Source of the DNA: Mucilaginibacter limnophilus
Lineage (GTDB): Bacteria; Bacteroidota; Bacteroidia; Sphingobacteriales; Sphingobacteriaceae
NCBI RefSeq assembly: GCF_004005815.1
Contig: NZ_SACK01000006.1
Coordinates: 124,001 to 188,000, forward strand
DNA length: 64,000 bases
Reading direction: 5' to 3'
Numbering within the stretch: position 1 is the first letter of the stretch; every line of letters begins with the position of its first letter. Positions 17,211 through 25,485 of the stretch are shown piece after piece. The translations under genes were made by a program, and so were the position numbers. The notes under the pieces were generated by a model, which saw nothing but the letters and a program-made list of their open reading frames with translations, was not told the DNA's origin and did no database searches.

Positions 17211-19279
17211 TAACATGGGGAAGTGTTTCGGGCTGGTGGCTGCCGGTTTGTGTACTGGCGGGCTTGCTGTATGCCTGGCTGATGTACCGTCAACCTGTAA
17301 ATATTGAAAAGCATTTGCGGTATACATTATTCGTGCTGCGTGCGGTTGTGGTTTTTATTTTAGGATTACTGCTGATTTCGCCGCTGGTGAAATCGGTAAA
17401 CTATAAACCCGAAAAACCGCTGGTGCTGGTGTTACAAGATAATTCTGAAAGCGTAGCCCCGGCCCTTTCCAAAGCAGAGGGAGTGAAAGTGCTTGATGAG
17501 ATGCAAAAAATAAAATCTCAGCTTGGAGACGATTATGAAGTACATGAATTTAGCTTTGATAATTCCCTGCACAACGGCCTTGCCAAAGCCTTTAACGGCA
17601 AGCAAACAGATATTTCATCAGCATTAAAGCAACTTAACGACCGGTTTGTAAATCGGAATATTGGCGCTGTAGTGTTAGCTACCGATGGAATTTATAACCG
17701 CGGCGCTGACCCACAATATGAAGCCAAAAATATAAAAGCCAATATCTACACCATAGCCCTTGGCGATACCACACCTAAAAGAGATTTGCTGATTGGCAAT
17801 ATCAGCTATAATAAAACCGCCTTTACCGGTAACGATTTTATGGTGGAGGTACTAACCGAAGCCTATCAAAGCAATAGCGAACAGTTGAGGCTAACGGTTA
17901 GTGAGAGCGGGTCAACACTCTTTAGTCAAACGGTTGGCATTACGGGAAACGATTTCAGGAAGGTTATACCGGTTAAGCTTTCCGCAGGTAAAAAGGGACT
18001 CCATAAATTCAGGGTAAGCATATCGCCGGTAAAGAACGAATTATCGGTGCAAAACAATACTGAAGATATCTATATAGATGTGCTTGACGCCCGGCAAAAA
18101 GTGCTGCTGCTGTACCAGACTGTGCATCCCGATATAGCAGTGATGCGTAATGCCATTGAAAGTAACCGCAATTATGAGGTAAAGGTAAGTTCGGTTACCG
18201 ATTTGTCTACACTAAAATTACCCGATTATAACCTTATTGTATTATTCCAGCTATCAGAAAACGCGTTTGGTTCACTTAAAAGTTTTATTCATAAAAGCGG
18301 CGTGCCGGTATGGTATACTATTGGGGCGCAAAGTAATGTGCAGGCGATTAATAATATCCAGGGCAATGTTCAAATAAGCGCGGGTGATGCGCAGATGCAA
18401 GAAGTGTTCGCTCAACCTGACAATGCTTTTTCGGCATTTACCTTGACTGATTCCACACGGCAAAAGCTAACCCGTATGCCGCCGCTGCTGGCGCCGTTTG
18501 GTAGTTACACGGTATCAGCAAATACATCAGCTTTGCTGAAACAGCGTATTGGCAATGTAAACACCACTTACCCGTTGCTGGCATTCAGCAATGCAAATGG
18601 AAAGCGTTCGGCAACGCTAACGGGCGAGGGTTTATGGCGATGGAAACTTGCCGAGTACAGTACTTATGGCAACCATAACGCTATTGAAGAACTCTTTAGT
18701 CAGAGCGTACAATATTTAACAGCCAACGCCAACCGGCAGCAGTTTAGAGTGTATCCTGCAAAAACTGTATTTGATGAAGGTGAGAATATTTTGCTAAACG
18801 CCGAGCTATATAACGATGCCCTTGAACTGGTAAACACGCCTGATGTAAAGATTGATATCAAAAGCCAGCAGGGCAAAAGCTATAACTTTCTATTCACCCG
18901 TAAGGCTCAAAGTTATAGTCTTGATGCCGGGGCGCTGCCATCAGGAGACTACACTTACAGCGCAAGTGCAAAGCTGGGCGCAAGGCTATTCAACGCCGCC
19001 GGCAGGTTCACTGTAAAGCAGCTTAATCTTGAAGTGCGGCAAAGTACCGCGAATCACAGGCTGCTTAATACCATTGCCAAGCAAAGCGGCGGTGTTATGT
19101 TGCAACCATCGCAGGTTAATCAACTGGCTGATATCATCCGCAAAAATGAAAACATCAAAACTGTGGTTTATGAAGATAAACGATATAGTGACCTGGTGGA
19201 CGTAAAATGGGTGTTTGTTTTGGTGCTTGTTTTGTTAAGTACTGAATGGTTTTTGCGGAAGAGGGAAGGAGAGGTGTAG
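17192..19279 (+). CDS. vWA-domain membrane protein
   Basis: The 695-aa product has N-terminal membrane helices (about residues 15-30 and 45-65), a vWA-like domain with the metal-site motif DNSES near residue 91 and ATDGIYNRG near residue 172, a large middle region resembling the beta-sandwich and glutamine-amidotransferase-like parts of Bacteroidota vWA proteins, and a C-terminal helix (KWVFVLVLVLLSTEWFL). Related proteins sit with Bat/MoxR-type genes; none is here. The function is unknown, probably an envelope protein with the vWA domain outside the membrane. The start codon is inside a terminator hairpin; later in-frame ATG codons would remove the first helix, so I keep 17192. Confidence 0.8.
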   Translation: MLFLFSITWGSVSGWWLPVCVLAGLLYAWLMYRQPVNIEKHLRYTLFVLRAVVVFILGLLLISPLVKSVNYKPEKPLVLVLQDNSESVAPALSKAEGVKVLDEMQKIKSQLGDDYEVHEFSFDNSLHNGLAKAFNGKQTDISSALKQLNDRFVNRNIGAVVLATDGIYNRGADPQYEAKNIKANIYTIALGDTTPKRDLLIGNISYNKTAFTGNDFMVEVLTEAYQSNSEQLRLTVSESGSTLFSQTVGITGNDFRKVIPVKLSAGKKGLHKFRVSISPVKNELSVQNNTEDIYIDVLDARQKVLLLYQTVHPDIAVMRNAIESNRNYEVKVSSVTDLSTLKLPDYNLIVLFQLSENAFGSLKSFIHKSGVPVWYTIGAQSNVQAINNIQGNVQISAGDAQMQEVFAQPDNAFSAFTLTDSTRQKLTRMPPLLAPFGSYTVSANTSALLKQRIGNVNTTYPLLAFSNANGKRSATLTGEGLWRWKLAEYSTYGNHNAIEELFSQSVQYLTANANRQQFRVYPAKTVFDEGENILLNAELYNDALELVNTPDVKIDIKSQQGKSYNFLFTRKAQSYSLDAGALPSGDYTYSASAKLGARLFNAAGRFTVKQLNLEVRQSTANHRLLNTIAKQSGGVMLQPSQVNQLADIIRKNENIKTVVYEDKRYSDLVDVKWVFVLVLVLLSTEWFLRKREGEV

Positions 19280-19394
19280 GTGATTCGGAATTCGGAAGTG
19301 TCGATTTAGAAAGAAGATGTCATTGCGAGCGTAGCATTCTCATATTTCAGTACTTCGTTATGAGTGGAAGGGCGCTTTATCAACGCCAGTGGAT

Positions 19395-19520
19395 GTCACT
19401 TTTTTTTGACAGCCAAAAAGTAACCAAAGAAAAACTGCCGGCTGCACCCAGGCCTTTTAAAGTTGTGCTGTGGCTTCCCCTGTACTACCCGGCCATGCTG
19501 ATGCCGGAACTATTGGTTAT
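19395..19520 (+). repeat. Dispersed ~130-bp repeat, copy A
   Basis: This segment is closely similar to the reverse complement of 23295-23424. Shared blocks include GACAGCCAAAA, ACCAAAGAAAAACTGCCGGC and TATGCTGATGCCGG/CATGCTGATGCCGG. It fills most of the 294-bp gap between the vWA gene and mtgA. A 101-codon ORF runs through it but reads repeat sequence and is probably not a gene. A GTCATTGCGAG half-site at 19319 belongs to the GTCAT palindrome family. Confidence 0.65.
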
Positions 19521-19573
19521 TTGTGGTTCTTCAAACTCTTTTTTGCTCTAATGACTAATGACCAGTGACCAAA

Positions 19574-20266
19574 TCAAAAATCCAGCGGCCCCAATCTTCG
19601 CATATTTTGCCTTATCAAATATTGCCTGTGGCGAACATACCTGCTCGGCTTTGTAGCGCTCCAGTGTAACGGACTTGGAAATATGGAAGCAATAGCGGCC
19701 GCCTGGCGGCGGGTAAGGTTTGCGGCCGATTTATGATAGTAAGCTTGTGCTGCTGCTTCGGCACCATAAATACCATCTCCCATTTCAATTACATTGAGGT
19801 AAACTTCCATAATGCGCTTCTTGCTCCAAAGCAGTTCTATCCACATGGTAAACCATGCTTCCAGACCTTTGCGCACAAATGAGCGCCCTTCCCACAAAAA
19901 AACGTTTTTAGCGGTTTGCTGACTGATGGTACTGCCGCCTATAAGCTTGCGGCTATGCATGTTCTTTTTTATGGCGCGCTCAATTGCCTTAAAGTCGAAC
20001 CCGTGATGTTCCATAAAGCGCTGGTCTTCAGCGGCAACGGCGGCGCGCTTCATGTTGTCTGAAATTTCTTCAAAGTCTTTCCAGTCTTTATCAATTTTCC
20101 AGTCTTTATCATCGGCCTTGCGCTCAAAGCCCCGGCTGATCATAAGCCAGGTAACCGGCGGGTTAACAAAGCGATACAGCAATACGCCAAAAATGCTGGC
20201 TGCTACAAAAAATATAAGCGCCAGTTTAACAAATCGCCAAACCAGCTTAAAAATGCTTTTGATCAT
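19574..20266 (-). CDS. mtgA: Monofunctional biosynthetic peptidoglycan transglycosylase
   Basis: GT51 enzyme that polymerises lipid II without a transpeptidase domain. Starting at ATG 20266 (MIKSIFKLVWRF) it is 230 aa with one N-terminal membrane helix and the GT51 motifs AAEDQRFMEHHGFD (catalytic Glu), GGSTISQQTAKNVFLW, KKRIMEVYLNVIEMGDGIYG and AAIASIFPSP. An earlier in-frame ATG at 20296 would translate the terminator of the ribosomal operon and is rejected. It lies directly downstream of rplI but is separated by that terminator. Confidence 0.94.
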   Translation of the reverse strand: MIKSIFKLVWRFVKLALIFFVAASIFGVLLYRFVNPPVTWLMISRGFERKADDKDWKIDKDWKDFEEISDNMKRAAVAAEDQRFMEHHGFDFKAIERAIKKNMHSRKLIGGSTISQQTAKNVFLWEGRSFVRKGLEAWFTMWIELLWSKKRIMEVYLNVIEMGDGIYGAEAAAQAYYHKSAANLTRRQAAAIASIFPSPLHWSATKPSRYVRHRQYLIRQNMRRLGPLDF

Positions 20267-20275
20267 ATGGCATAA

Positions 20276-20305
20276 AAAAGGTGTTTGGATATCCAAACAC
20301 CTTTT
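20276..20305 (-). terminator. Intrinsic terminator of the rpsF-rpsR-rplI operon
   Basis: A perfect palindrome GGTGTTTGGATATCCAAACA (completed by CC, 20280-20301) is flanked by AAAA and, on the minus strand, TTTTTT. It lies 80 bp after rplI and just before the mtgA start. Confidence 0.8.
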
Positions 20306-20307
20306 AA

Positions 20308-20387
20308 AATTCTAATATCTAAATTCTAAATCAATTGGTAATTACCAATTGAAAAATAAATTCGAAATCGAAAATCCGAAATAGGGA
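20308..20387 (-). repeat. AATTCTAAATC / TTTCGGATTT word repeat after rplI
   Basis: On the minus strand it reads TTTCGGATTTTCGATTTCG just after the rplI stop, then a CAATTGGTAATTACCAATTG palindrome, then TTTAGAATTTAGATATTAGA. Parts one and three match the ftsW-murG gap (6252-6338) in content and order. Confidence 0.5.
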
Positions 20388-20831
20388 TTACTCCGCTACT
20401 ACTTCAAACGGAACCTTAACTTTAACCTCTTTGTGCAGGTTAATGTTAGCGGTGTATTCGCCAATTACTTTTGGCTCCTGATCGAAAGTGATACGACGAC
20501 GGTCAACTTCAAAACCTTCTTTTTTCAGTGCATCAGCAATTTGAATAGTGTTGATAGCACCGAAGATTTTGCCTGTTTCACCAGCCTTTGCGCCAATGGT
20601 AAGTTTTACACCTTCCAGTTTAGCGGCAATAGCGTCAGCATCTTTACGGATTTTTTCTTGTTTAAACTGAGCCTGTTTCAGGTTCTCAGCCAACACCTTG
20701 CGTGCCGATTCGGTAGCCAGAATAGCATAACCTTTCGGGATAAGGTAGTTACGGCCATAACCCGGCTTAACGTTTACTACGTCGTCTTTATCGCCCAGGT
20801 TTTTTACGTCTTGTTTTAAAATAACTTCCAT
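20388..20831 (-). CDS. rplI: 50S ribosomal protein bL9
   Basis: Large-subunit protein with an N-terminal 23S-rRNA-binding domain, long helix and C-terminal domain. The 147-aa product begins MEVILKQDVKNLGDKDDVVNVKPGYGRNYLIP, of which the GxGRNYLIP part is the family signature, followed by the helical LAENLKQAQFKQEKIRKDAD. Normal length; third gene of rpsF-rpsR-rplI. Confidence 0.97.
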   Translation of the reverse strand: MEVILKQDVKNLGDKDDVVNVKPGYGRNYLIPKGYAILATESARKVLAENLKQAQFKQEKIRKDADAIAAKLEGVKLTIGAKAGETGKIFGAINTIQIADALKKEGFEVDRRRITFDQEPKVIGEYTANINLHKEVKVKVPFEVVAE

Positions 20832-20846
20832 TTTGTTCCCTCCTGA

Positions 20847-21110
20847 TTATTTTAATGAATCGGTAACATAAGGTAATAAACCTATGTGGCGAGCACGCTT
20901 AACAGCCTGAGCCACTTTACGCTGGAACTTTAATGAAGTACCGGTTAAACGACGTGGTAATACTTTACCCTGATCGTTAACAAACTTTAATAAAAAGTTA
21001 GCGTCTTTGTAATCGATATACTTAATACCGTTCTTTTTAAAACGGCAGTATTTTTTACGGTTATCCTCTACTTTAGGGGCAGTAACGTATTTAATTTGGT
21101 CGTTTGCCAT
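20847..21110 (-). CDS. rpsR: 30S ribosomal protein bS18
   Basis: Small-subunit protein that pairs with bS6 on 16S rRNA. The 87-aa product has CRFKKNGIKYIDYKD and the signature GKVLPRRLTGTSLKFQRKVA. It lies 3 bp after rpsF and 15 bp before rplI. Confidence 0.97.
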   Translation of the reverse strand: MANDQIKYVTAPKVEDNRKKYCRFKKNGIKYIDYKDANFLLKFVNDQGKVLPRRLTGTSLKFQRKVAQAVKRARHIGLLPYVTDSLK

Positions 21111-21113
21111 TGC

Positions 21114-21473
21114 TTATGCCTCCTCTGTTTTAGATTTTTTCTGGTTGAACGCACCGCTGCGTTTTTTCTCGTTGTAAGCAATAGCGTGCTTGTCTAACGC
21201 GATAGTTAAGAAACGCAAAACGCGCTCATCACGTCTGAATTCAACCTCCAATTTGTTAATTAAATCACCCGGAGCCCTGTATTCAGTTAAGTGATAATAC
21301 CCTGTTGTTTTCTTTTGAATAGGGTACGCTAATTTTTTCAAACCCCAATTATCCTCCTGGACAATTTCGGCTCCGCCATCAGTTAAGATCTTTGTGAATT
21401 TGGCAATTGCCTCTTTCGCAACATCTTCTGACAGCAACGGGGTAAGAACTACTACGGTTTCGTACTGTTGCAT
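21114..21473 (-). CDS. rpsF: 30S ribosomal protein bS6
   Basis: Small-subunit protein that binds bS18. The 119-aa product begins [20 protein letters not shown] and has the family segments [20 protein letters not shown] and [17 protein letters not shown]. First gene of the operon, preceded by a good promoter match. Confidence 0.97.
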   Translation of the reverse strand: MQQYETVVVLTPLLSEDVAKEAIAKFTKILTDGGAEIVQEDNWGLKKLAYPIQKKTTGYYHLTEYRAPGDLINKLEVEFRRDERVLRFLTIALDKHAIAYNEKKRSGAFNQKKSKTEEA

Positions 21474-21845
21474 GTTAAACTTTTGTTATTTAATAATTTG
21501 CCCGCACTAACGGGGCTGCAAAAGTAAGCAGAATGTTTGAGTTATACAAGTAAGTTTTTAAGCCGGGTGCAGAGGGGTAGCGCAAGGTGTAATCGTATAA
21601 ATGATAAATGTTTTTGAAACGCAATTGCTGAAGCTTTTTTTACTGCCAGTCCCGTGCTGCACTTATACGCCACAATGCCTTAAGCGCGTGCTTTATATTA
21701 ATGTTGTCACCTTTTTAAACCGTACTGCTACTGCAACCGCCACCGCTACTTTTAACAAGGCCGGTATCCGTTTCGCCTGGGTTTATTTTGCAGTGTATAA
21801 CCTTATATTAACGTAAACCTGATATATTTGGTGAAATATTACATA
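21474..21845. other. Intergenic region between rpsF and a secreted protein gene
   Basis: This 372-bp gap holds the rpsF promoter (21519-21549), an iterated ACTGCTACTGCAACCGCCAC tract at about 21723-21750 that resembles one at 31897-31920, and a TATATTTG -7-like box at 21823-21830 just before the next gene. A 71-codon ORF through the iterated tract is not convincing. Nothing else is recognised. Confidence 0.5.
21519..21549 (-). promoter_or_regulatory. Predicted promoter of rpsF-rpsR-rplI
   Basis: On the minus strand TTG (21549-21547) and TACTTTTG (21526-21519) lie 20 bp apart. The -7 box is an exact TAnnTTTG match. The rpsF ATG is about 45 bp downstream. Confidence 0.55.
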
Positions 21846-22460
21846 ATGAAAAAAACCTTATTACTTATTACCTGCATTTTCGCTTTTTCTGTATTCGCAA
21901 AAGCACAAACCAAGCCCGGACCAGCAGAACAAAAATTGCTCGATTCTTTATGTGTGGAACTGGAAAAAATTGATTTGAGTAAAATAACTACTAAGCAAGA
22001 GGCAACTGATGCCTTTATGAACTCATTTCTTACTAAGTCCGATATGATGATTGAAGTAGCGGCTGAAAAAGGTGTTGACGTAACCGACCAGGAAGCCATG
22101 CATAAGGTTGGGTTAGGTATAGGTATTAACCTGATGAAAGCCAAGTGCGCCCCTTTTATAAAATTGGCCACATTGATGGCCGGGAAACAGCTCGACAGAT
22201 CTAATGAAGTTCAATCAACCGTAGGTACGTTTAAGCGGATAGACACTAAAGGGTTTAACTACATCGTAATTGCCGAAAAAGGTAGTGAAGTGTCTTTTTT
22301 ATGGCTGAAAAAGTTCCCTGATTCTGAAAAATTTATGGGTAAAACAGCTTTGCTGGCCGGAAAAAAAATTGTAGTTACCTGGAAAGAAGTAGAAGCATAC
22401 CTGCCATTAGCCAAAGGTTACTATAAGGTAAAAGAAATAACAGGCGTTCAATTTTTGTAA
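21846..22460 (+). CDS. Secreted protein of unknown function
   Basis: The 204-aa product starts at ATG 21846 with a signal peptide (MKKTLLLITCIFAFSVFAKA|Q). The mature part is helical at first (KLLDSLCVELEKIDLSKITT) and later has beta-rich sequence (FKRIDTKGFNYIVIAEKG...ITGVQFL). No family recognised with confidence. An exact TATATTTG -7-like box lies 16 bp upstream. An alternative TTG start six codons earlier is unlikely. Confidence 0.75.
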   Translation: MKKTLLLITCIFAFSVFAKAQTKPGPAEQKLLDSLCVELEKIDLSKITTKQEATDAFMNSFLTKSDMMIEVAAEKGVDVTDQEAMHKVGLGIGINLMKAKCAPFIKLATLMAGKQLDRSNEVQSTVGTFKRIDTKGFNYIVIAEKGSEVSFLWLKKFPDSEKFMGKTALLAGKKIVVTWKEVEAYLPLAKGYYKVKEITGVQFL

Positions 22461-22493
22461 AAACATATTGGGCAGCCGGCGTGTTTTATAAAC

Positions 22494-22727
22494 ATGCAAC
22501 TCTCAACTTATCTTAACCAAAACGTAATAGAATTCAATGGCATGTACATGGTAATGCCTCGTGAAGATGATGATCCGATTGAAGGCGACTGGGCCGATGA
22601 AGAGGATGAAGATTTTGACGACCAAACCGAAGGGCTTGACGATCTGGATGAGCTTTATGAAGAAGCTGAATATGATGAAATAGATCCGGATGATGACGAT
22701 CATTTGCCGGAAGAAGAATTACAATAA
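22494..22727 (+). CDS. Small highly acidic protein
   Basis: A 77-aa product in which 33 residues are Asp or Glu (for example EEDEDFDDQTEGLDDLDELY). The first ~20 residues (MQLSTYLNQNVIEFNGMYMV) are not acidic and may form the only folded part. No known family; such proteins occur across Sphingobacteriaceae, but I cannot assign a function. It lies 33 bp after the secreted protein gene, perhaps in the same transcript. Confidence 0.55.
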   Translation: MQLSTYLNQNVIEFNGMYMVMPREDDDPIEGDWADEEDEDFDDQTEGLDDLDELYEEAEYDEIDPDDDDHLPEEELQ

Positions 22728-22784
22728 TATTTTGTTTCCATTAATCTGATCTGCTTTCACGTTGATAATTTATAAATTGGCTGC

Positions 22785-23177
22785 GTGGCAGATCAATCAA
22801 TACTTGCATATAATGAATCATTAATGCCGACCGATGGCCAGATATGCGATGTGCTGGCGCGTGAAATTGACCATCATTTACCCGAAGCCGAGTCAAAAAT
22901 ATGGCATGCCCATCCTGTTTGGTTTTTAGATGGAAATCCGGTTGCCGGCTATAGTAAGTTAAAAGACGGCGTACGCTTGCTGTTTTGGAGCGGCCAGTCA
23001 TTTACCGAGCCCGGTTTGCAAGACGAAGGTAAGTTTAAAGCAGCCGAAGTTCGTTACACGTCTGTTGATGAAATAAATGTTGAAAAATTAGCCAAGTGGC
23101 TTACCGAAGCCCGCGATATACAGTGGGACTATAAAAACCTCGTAAAGCGTAAGGGTGTGCTGGAAAGGTTGAAATAG
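22785..23177 (+). CDS. DUF1801-type protein
   Basis: A 130-aa cytoplasmic protein, GTG start at 22785. The segment ESKIWHAHPVWFLDGNPVAG followed by KLKDGVRLLFWSGQSF fits the DUF1801/YdhG-like fold, which binds small hydrophobic ligands in solved structures; the physiological role is unknown. A later in-frame ATG (MPTDGQICDVL, 22824) would still keep the core. A second DUF1801-containing protein is at 29223. Confidence 0.75.
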   Translation: MADQSILAYNESLMPTDGQICDVLAREIDHHLPEAESKIWHAHPVWFLDGNPVAGYSKLKDGVRLLFWSGQSFTEPGLQDEGKFKAAEVRYTSVDEINVEKLAKWLTEARDIQWDYKNLVKRKGVLERLK

Positions 23178-23294
23178 ATTTAATATCAGATTTCGAATGT
23201 TCAATTTTCGAATTAAAAGTGCTAAGTGGGAACGAGTTGCCAAATAGATGCGTTCCTCAGCATGACAGAAGAAAACGGGATTGATAACCCCTTC

Positions 23295-23424
23295 ATAACC
23301 TACAATCCCGGCATCAGCATAGCCGGGTAGCACAGGCAAAGCCATAGCACAAACTTCAATAGGGCAGGGTACAGCCGGCAGTTTTTCTTTGGTTCGTTTC
23401 TTTTGGCTGTCCAAAAGAAATGAA
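23295..23424 (-). repeat. Dispersed ~130-bp repeat, copy B (gap 23178-23567)
   Basis: Reverse-orientation copy of the repeat at 19395-19520. The 390-bp gap before dnaX also contains words of the TTTCGAATT family near 23190-23215 and a CAGCATGAC half-site near 23258-23266. Two ORFs crossing this repeat on the minus strand translate to the same peptide words as the ORF in copy A, which supports repeat rather than gene status. Confidence 0.65.
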
Positions 23425-23567
23425 CATTCACAGTCAAAACATAAACACCAACCCATTCTAACAGGGCATAATGGCCTTTAACTAAAGACCCCAAGTAAAA
23501 AATACTCCATCCATAAATTACCAACACCACTTTACCGTTACCAAAGTTTTTAGTTATCTTTATAGCT

Positions 23568-25361
23568 GTGGATAATTTTATTGTTTCGGCACGTAAATAC
23601 CGCCCGGCTACTTTTGATACTGTTGTTGGCCAGCAGCATGTTACCAACACGCTGAAGAACGCCATTAAAAATAATCAGCTTGCACAGGCATTTTTATTTT
23701 GCGGGCCGCGTGGAGTGGGTAAAACAACATGCGCGCGCATACTGGCAAAAACCATAAACTGCCTTAACCTGCAGCCAAACGGCGAGGCTTGCGGCACATG
23801 CGATTCGTGCCGTTCCTTTTTAAATGGTAATTCCTTTAATATACATGAGCTTGATGCGGCTTCTAACAATTCGGTTGATGATATACGCAGCCTGATAGAG
23901 CAAGTACGCATACCGCCGCAGGGTGTACGCTTTAAAGTATATATTATCGATGAGGTGCACATGCTGTCGCAGGCGGCGTTCAACGCTTTTTTGAAAACAT
24001 TGGAAGAACCGCCAAGCTACGCCATATTTATATTGGCCACTACCGAAAAGCATAAGATACTGCCAACTATACTTTCACGCTGCCAGATATTTGATTTTAA
24101 CCGTATCCGTGTTGAAGACATGGCTTCGCATCTGGCATCTATCGCCAAAAAAGAAAGCGTAAAATATGAAGACGACGGCCTGCACATTATCGCCCAAAAA
24201 GCGGATGGTGGTTTGCGTGACGCACTGTCGATGTTCGACCAGATTGTCAGTTTTTCGGGTGCTAATGTTACCTACAGTTCGGTAATTAATAACCTGAACA
24301 TACTTGATTACGATTACTTTTTTAGCGTTACCGATTGCCTGCTGAATGAAGACACCGCCAAAACACTGCTGCTGTTTGACGAGATATTAAGCAAGGGTTT
24401 TGACGGTGCGCATTTTATATCAGGGTTAAGCGAACACTTCCGCAACCTGCTGGTGGGTAAAGACGCTTCGACACTCAAACTGCTTGAAGTGAGCGAAGGC
24501 ATACGTAGCCGTTATCTGCAGCAGTCGCAGGCGGCATCGGTGTCGTTCCTGCTTTCAGCATTGAATATTGCTAACCAGTGCGATCTTAACTATAAGCTGA
24601 GCAAAAACCAGCGTTTACAGGTTGAACTGGCACTGTTAAAGATGTGTAATCTGGGCGCTGTGTTTAACGCGGCAACATCGCCGGTAACTTCGCTGCCCGC
24701 AGGGGAGTTAAAAAAAAAACCTGATACCTCAGTAACGCCACCTGCGCCTGTTATAGAAAGTATACCGGTAGTTAGTGAATCGCCTGTAAGTTATAATACA
24801 AGTAAAAGCACAGCTCCCGCTCCGGTAAAGGCGACAGCAACTCCGCTACCCGCACCCGTAGCAGAAAAGCCAAAAGTATTTATTCCAAACCTGCATACTG
24901 GGGCAAGTTCTATTAAGATACCATCGCTTAACAGCCTTGATACGATGGAAGATGTGGCGGTTGATGAAGACGACCCATATCTAAAAGGAACGGATAAAGA
25001 ATCGTTTACTACCGAACAATTTTTGGATCTCTGGAACCAATACGCTGCCAAGGCAAAAGAGGAAGGTAAGGCCACATTGTCTACCATTTTTGCAGGCAAG
25101 CCGGTAATGATGAACCCTGTTTTATACGAAGTTGTGGTTGAAACCAAGGTACAGGAAACCGCTTTTAGGGATGAGAAGCCCTTTCTGCTCAACTTCCTGC
25201 GCAGTAGCCTGAAAAATTTCGATCTGGAAATAATTACCCGTATTGAAGAAATAAAAGCGAACCGAAAACCTTACGGCGCTAAAGAGATATTCAAACACAT
25301 GGCTGTAAAGAATCCACAGATCATCGATCTTAAAAACAGGTTGAATTTGGAATTGGAATAG
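23568..25361 (+). CDS. dnaX: DNA polymerase III subunits gamma and tau
   Basis: AAA+ clamp-loader ATPase. The 597-aa product starts at GTG 23568 (MDNFIVSARKYRPATFDTVVG). Walker A is GPRGVGKTT at residues 46-54, zinc ligands C65, C75, C78 and C81, Walker B IIDEVH at 126-131, sensor 1 LATTE at 156-160. Domains I-III run to about residue 370, followed by a Pro/Thr/Ser-rich linker and a C-terminal tau-like domain. At residue 381 the frame crosses ten consecutive A (24710-24719); gain or loss of one base leads to a stop within a few codons, giving a gamma-like product of 385-388 aa. Confidence 0.96.
   Translation: MDNFIVSARKYRPATFDTVVGQQHVTNTLKNAIKNNQLAQAFLFCGPRGVGKTTCARILAKTINCLNLQPNGEACGTCDSCRSFLNGNSFNIHELDAASNNSVDDIRSLIEQVRIPPQGVRFKVYIIDEVHMLSQAAFNAFLKTLEEPPSYAIFILATTEKHKILPTILSRCQIFDFNRIRVEDMASHLASIAKKESVKYEDDGLHIIAQKADGGLRDALSMFDQIVSFSGANVTYSSVINNLNILDYDYFFSVTDCLLNEDTAKTLLLFDEILSKGFDGAHFISGLSEHFRNLLVGKDASTLKLLEVSEGIRSRYLQQSQAASVSFLLSALNIANQCDLNYKLSKNQRLQVELALLKMCNLGAVFNAATSPVTSLPAGELKKKPDTSVTPPAPVIESIPVVSESPVSYNTSKSTAPAPVKATATPLPAPVAEKPKVFIPNLHTGASSIKIPSLNSLDTMEDVAVDEDDPYLKGTDKESFTTEQFLDLWNQYAAKAKEEGKATLSTIFAGKPVMMNPVLYEVVVETKVQETAFRDEKPFLLNFLRSSLKNFDLEIITRIEEIKANRKPYGAKEIFKHMAVKNPQIIDLKNRLNLELE
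24701..24719 (+). promoter_or_regulatory. Predicted slippage/frameshift site in dnaX (A10 tract)
   Basis: AGGGGAG, TT, then ten A in a row, read in frame as TTA AAA AAA AAA CCT. With one A less the reading continues AAC CTG ATA CCT CAG TAA; with one A more it is ACC TGA. Both exits stop at once, right after the ATPase and domain III. This matches the layout of the Thermus thermophilus transcriptional-slippage site (A9) and recalls the Escherichia coli -1 site preceded by an AGGGAG element. Confidence 0.6.
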
Positions 25362-25374
25362 TATTCAAAAAAAT

Positions 25375-25464
25375 GTCATTTCGAAGGATAATGAGAAATC
25401 TTCTGAAAGCGGGCGATTAATTGAATGCCGCAGAAGATTTCTCCTTGTACCTCTTCGAAATGAC
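25375..25464. repeat. GTCAT...ATGAC palindromic element, type 2
   Basis: A 90-bp element with inverted ends: GTCATTTCGAAG...GAGAAATCTTCTG on the left, the inverse of GTCATTTCGAAG...AGAAATCTTCTG on the right. It fills the gap between the convergent genes dnaX and 25486. It may also form a transcript-ending hairpin but lacks a T run. Confidence 0.6.
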
Positions 25465-25485
25465 AGTATGTGTAGCTAAAATAGC

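Noticed and set aside
19246..19551. 101-codon plus-strand ORF between the vWA gene and mtgA
   Set aside because: It reads through the dispersed repeat; the same peptide words appear in ORFs of the inverted copy at 23295-23424, so it is repeat sequence.
20267..20296. Extended start for mtgA
   Set aside because: The extra ten codons would translate the rpsF-rpsR-rplI terminator stem; the ATG at 20266 fits the membrane anchor.
21601..21816. 71-codon ORF upstream of the 21846 gene
   Set aside because: Its middle is an iterated ACTGCN tract and no start context or homology is evident.
23088..23665. Two overlapping minus-strand ORFs before dnaX
   Set aside because: They overlap the ends of real plus-strand genes and run through the dispersed repeat copy B.
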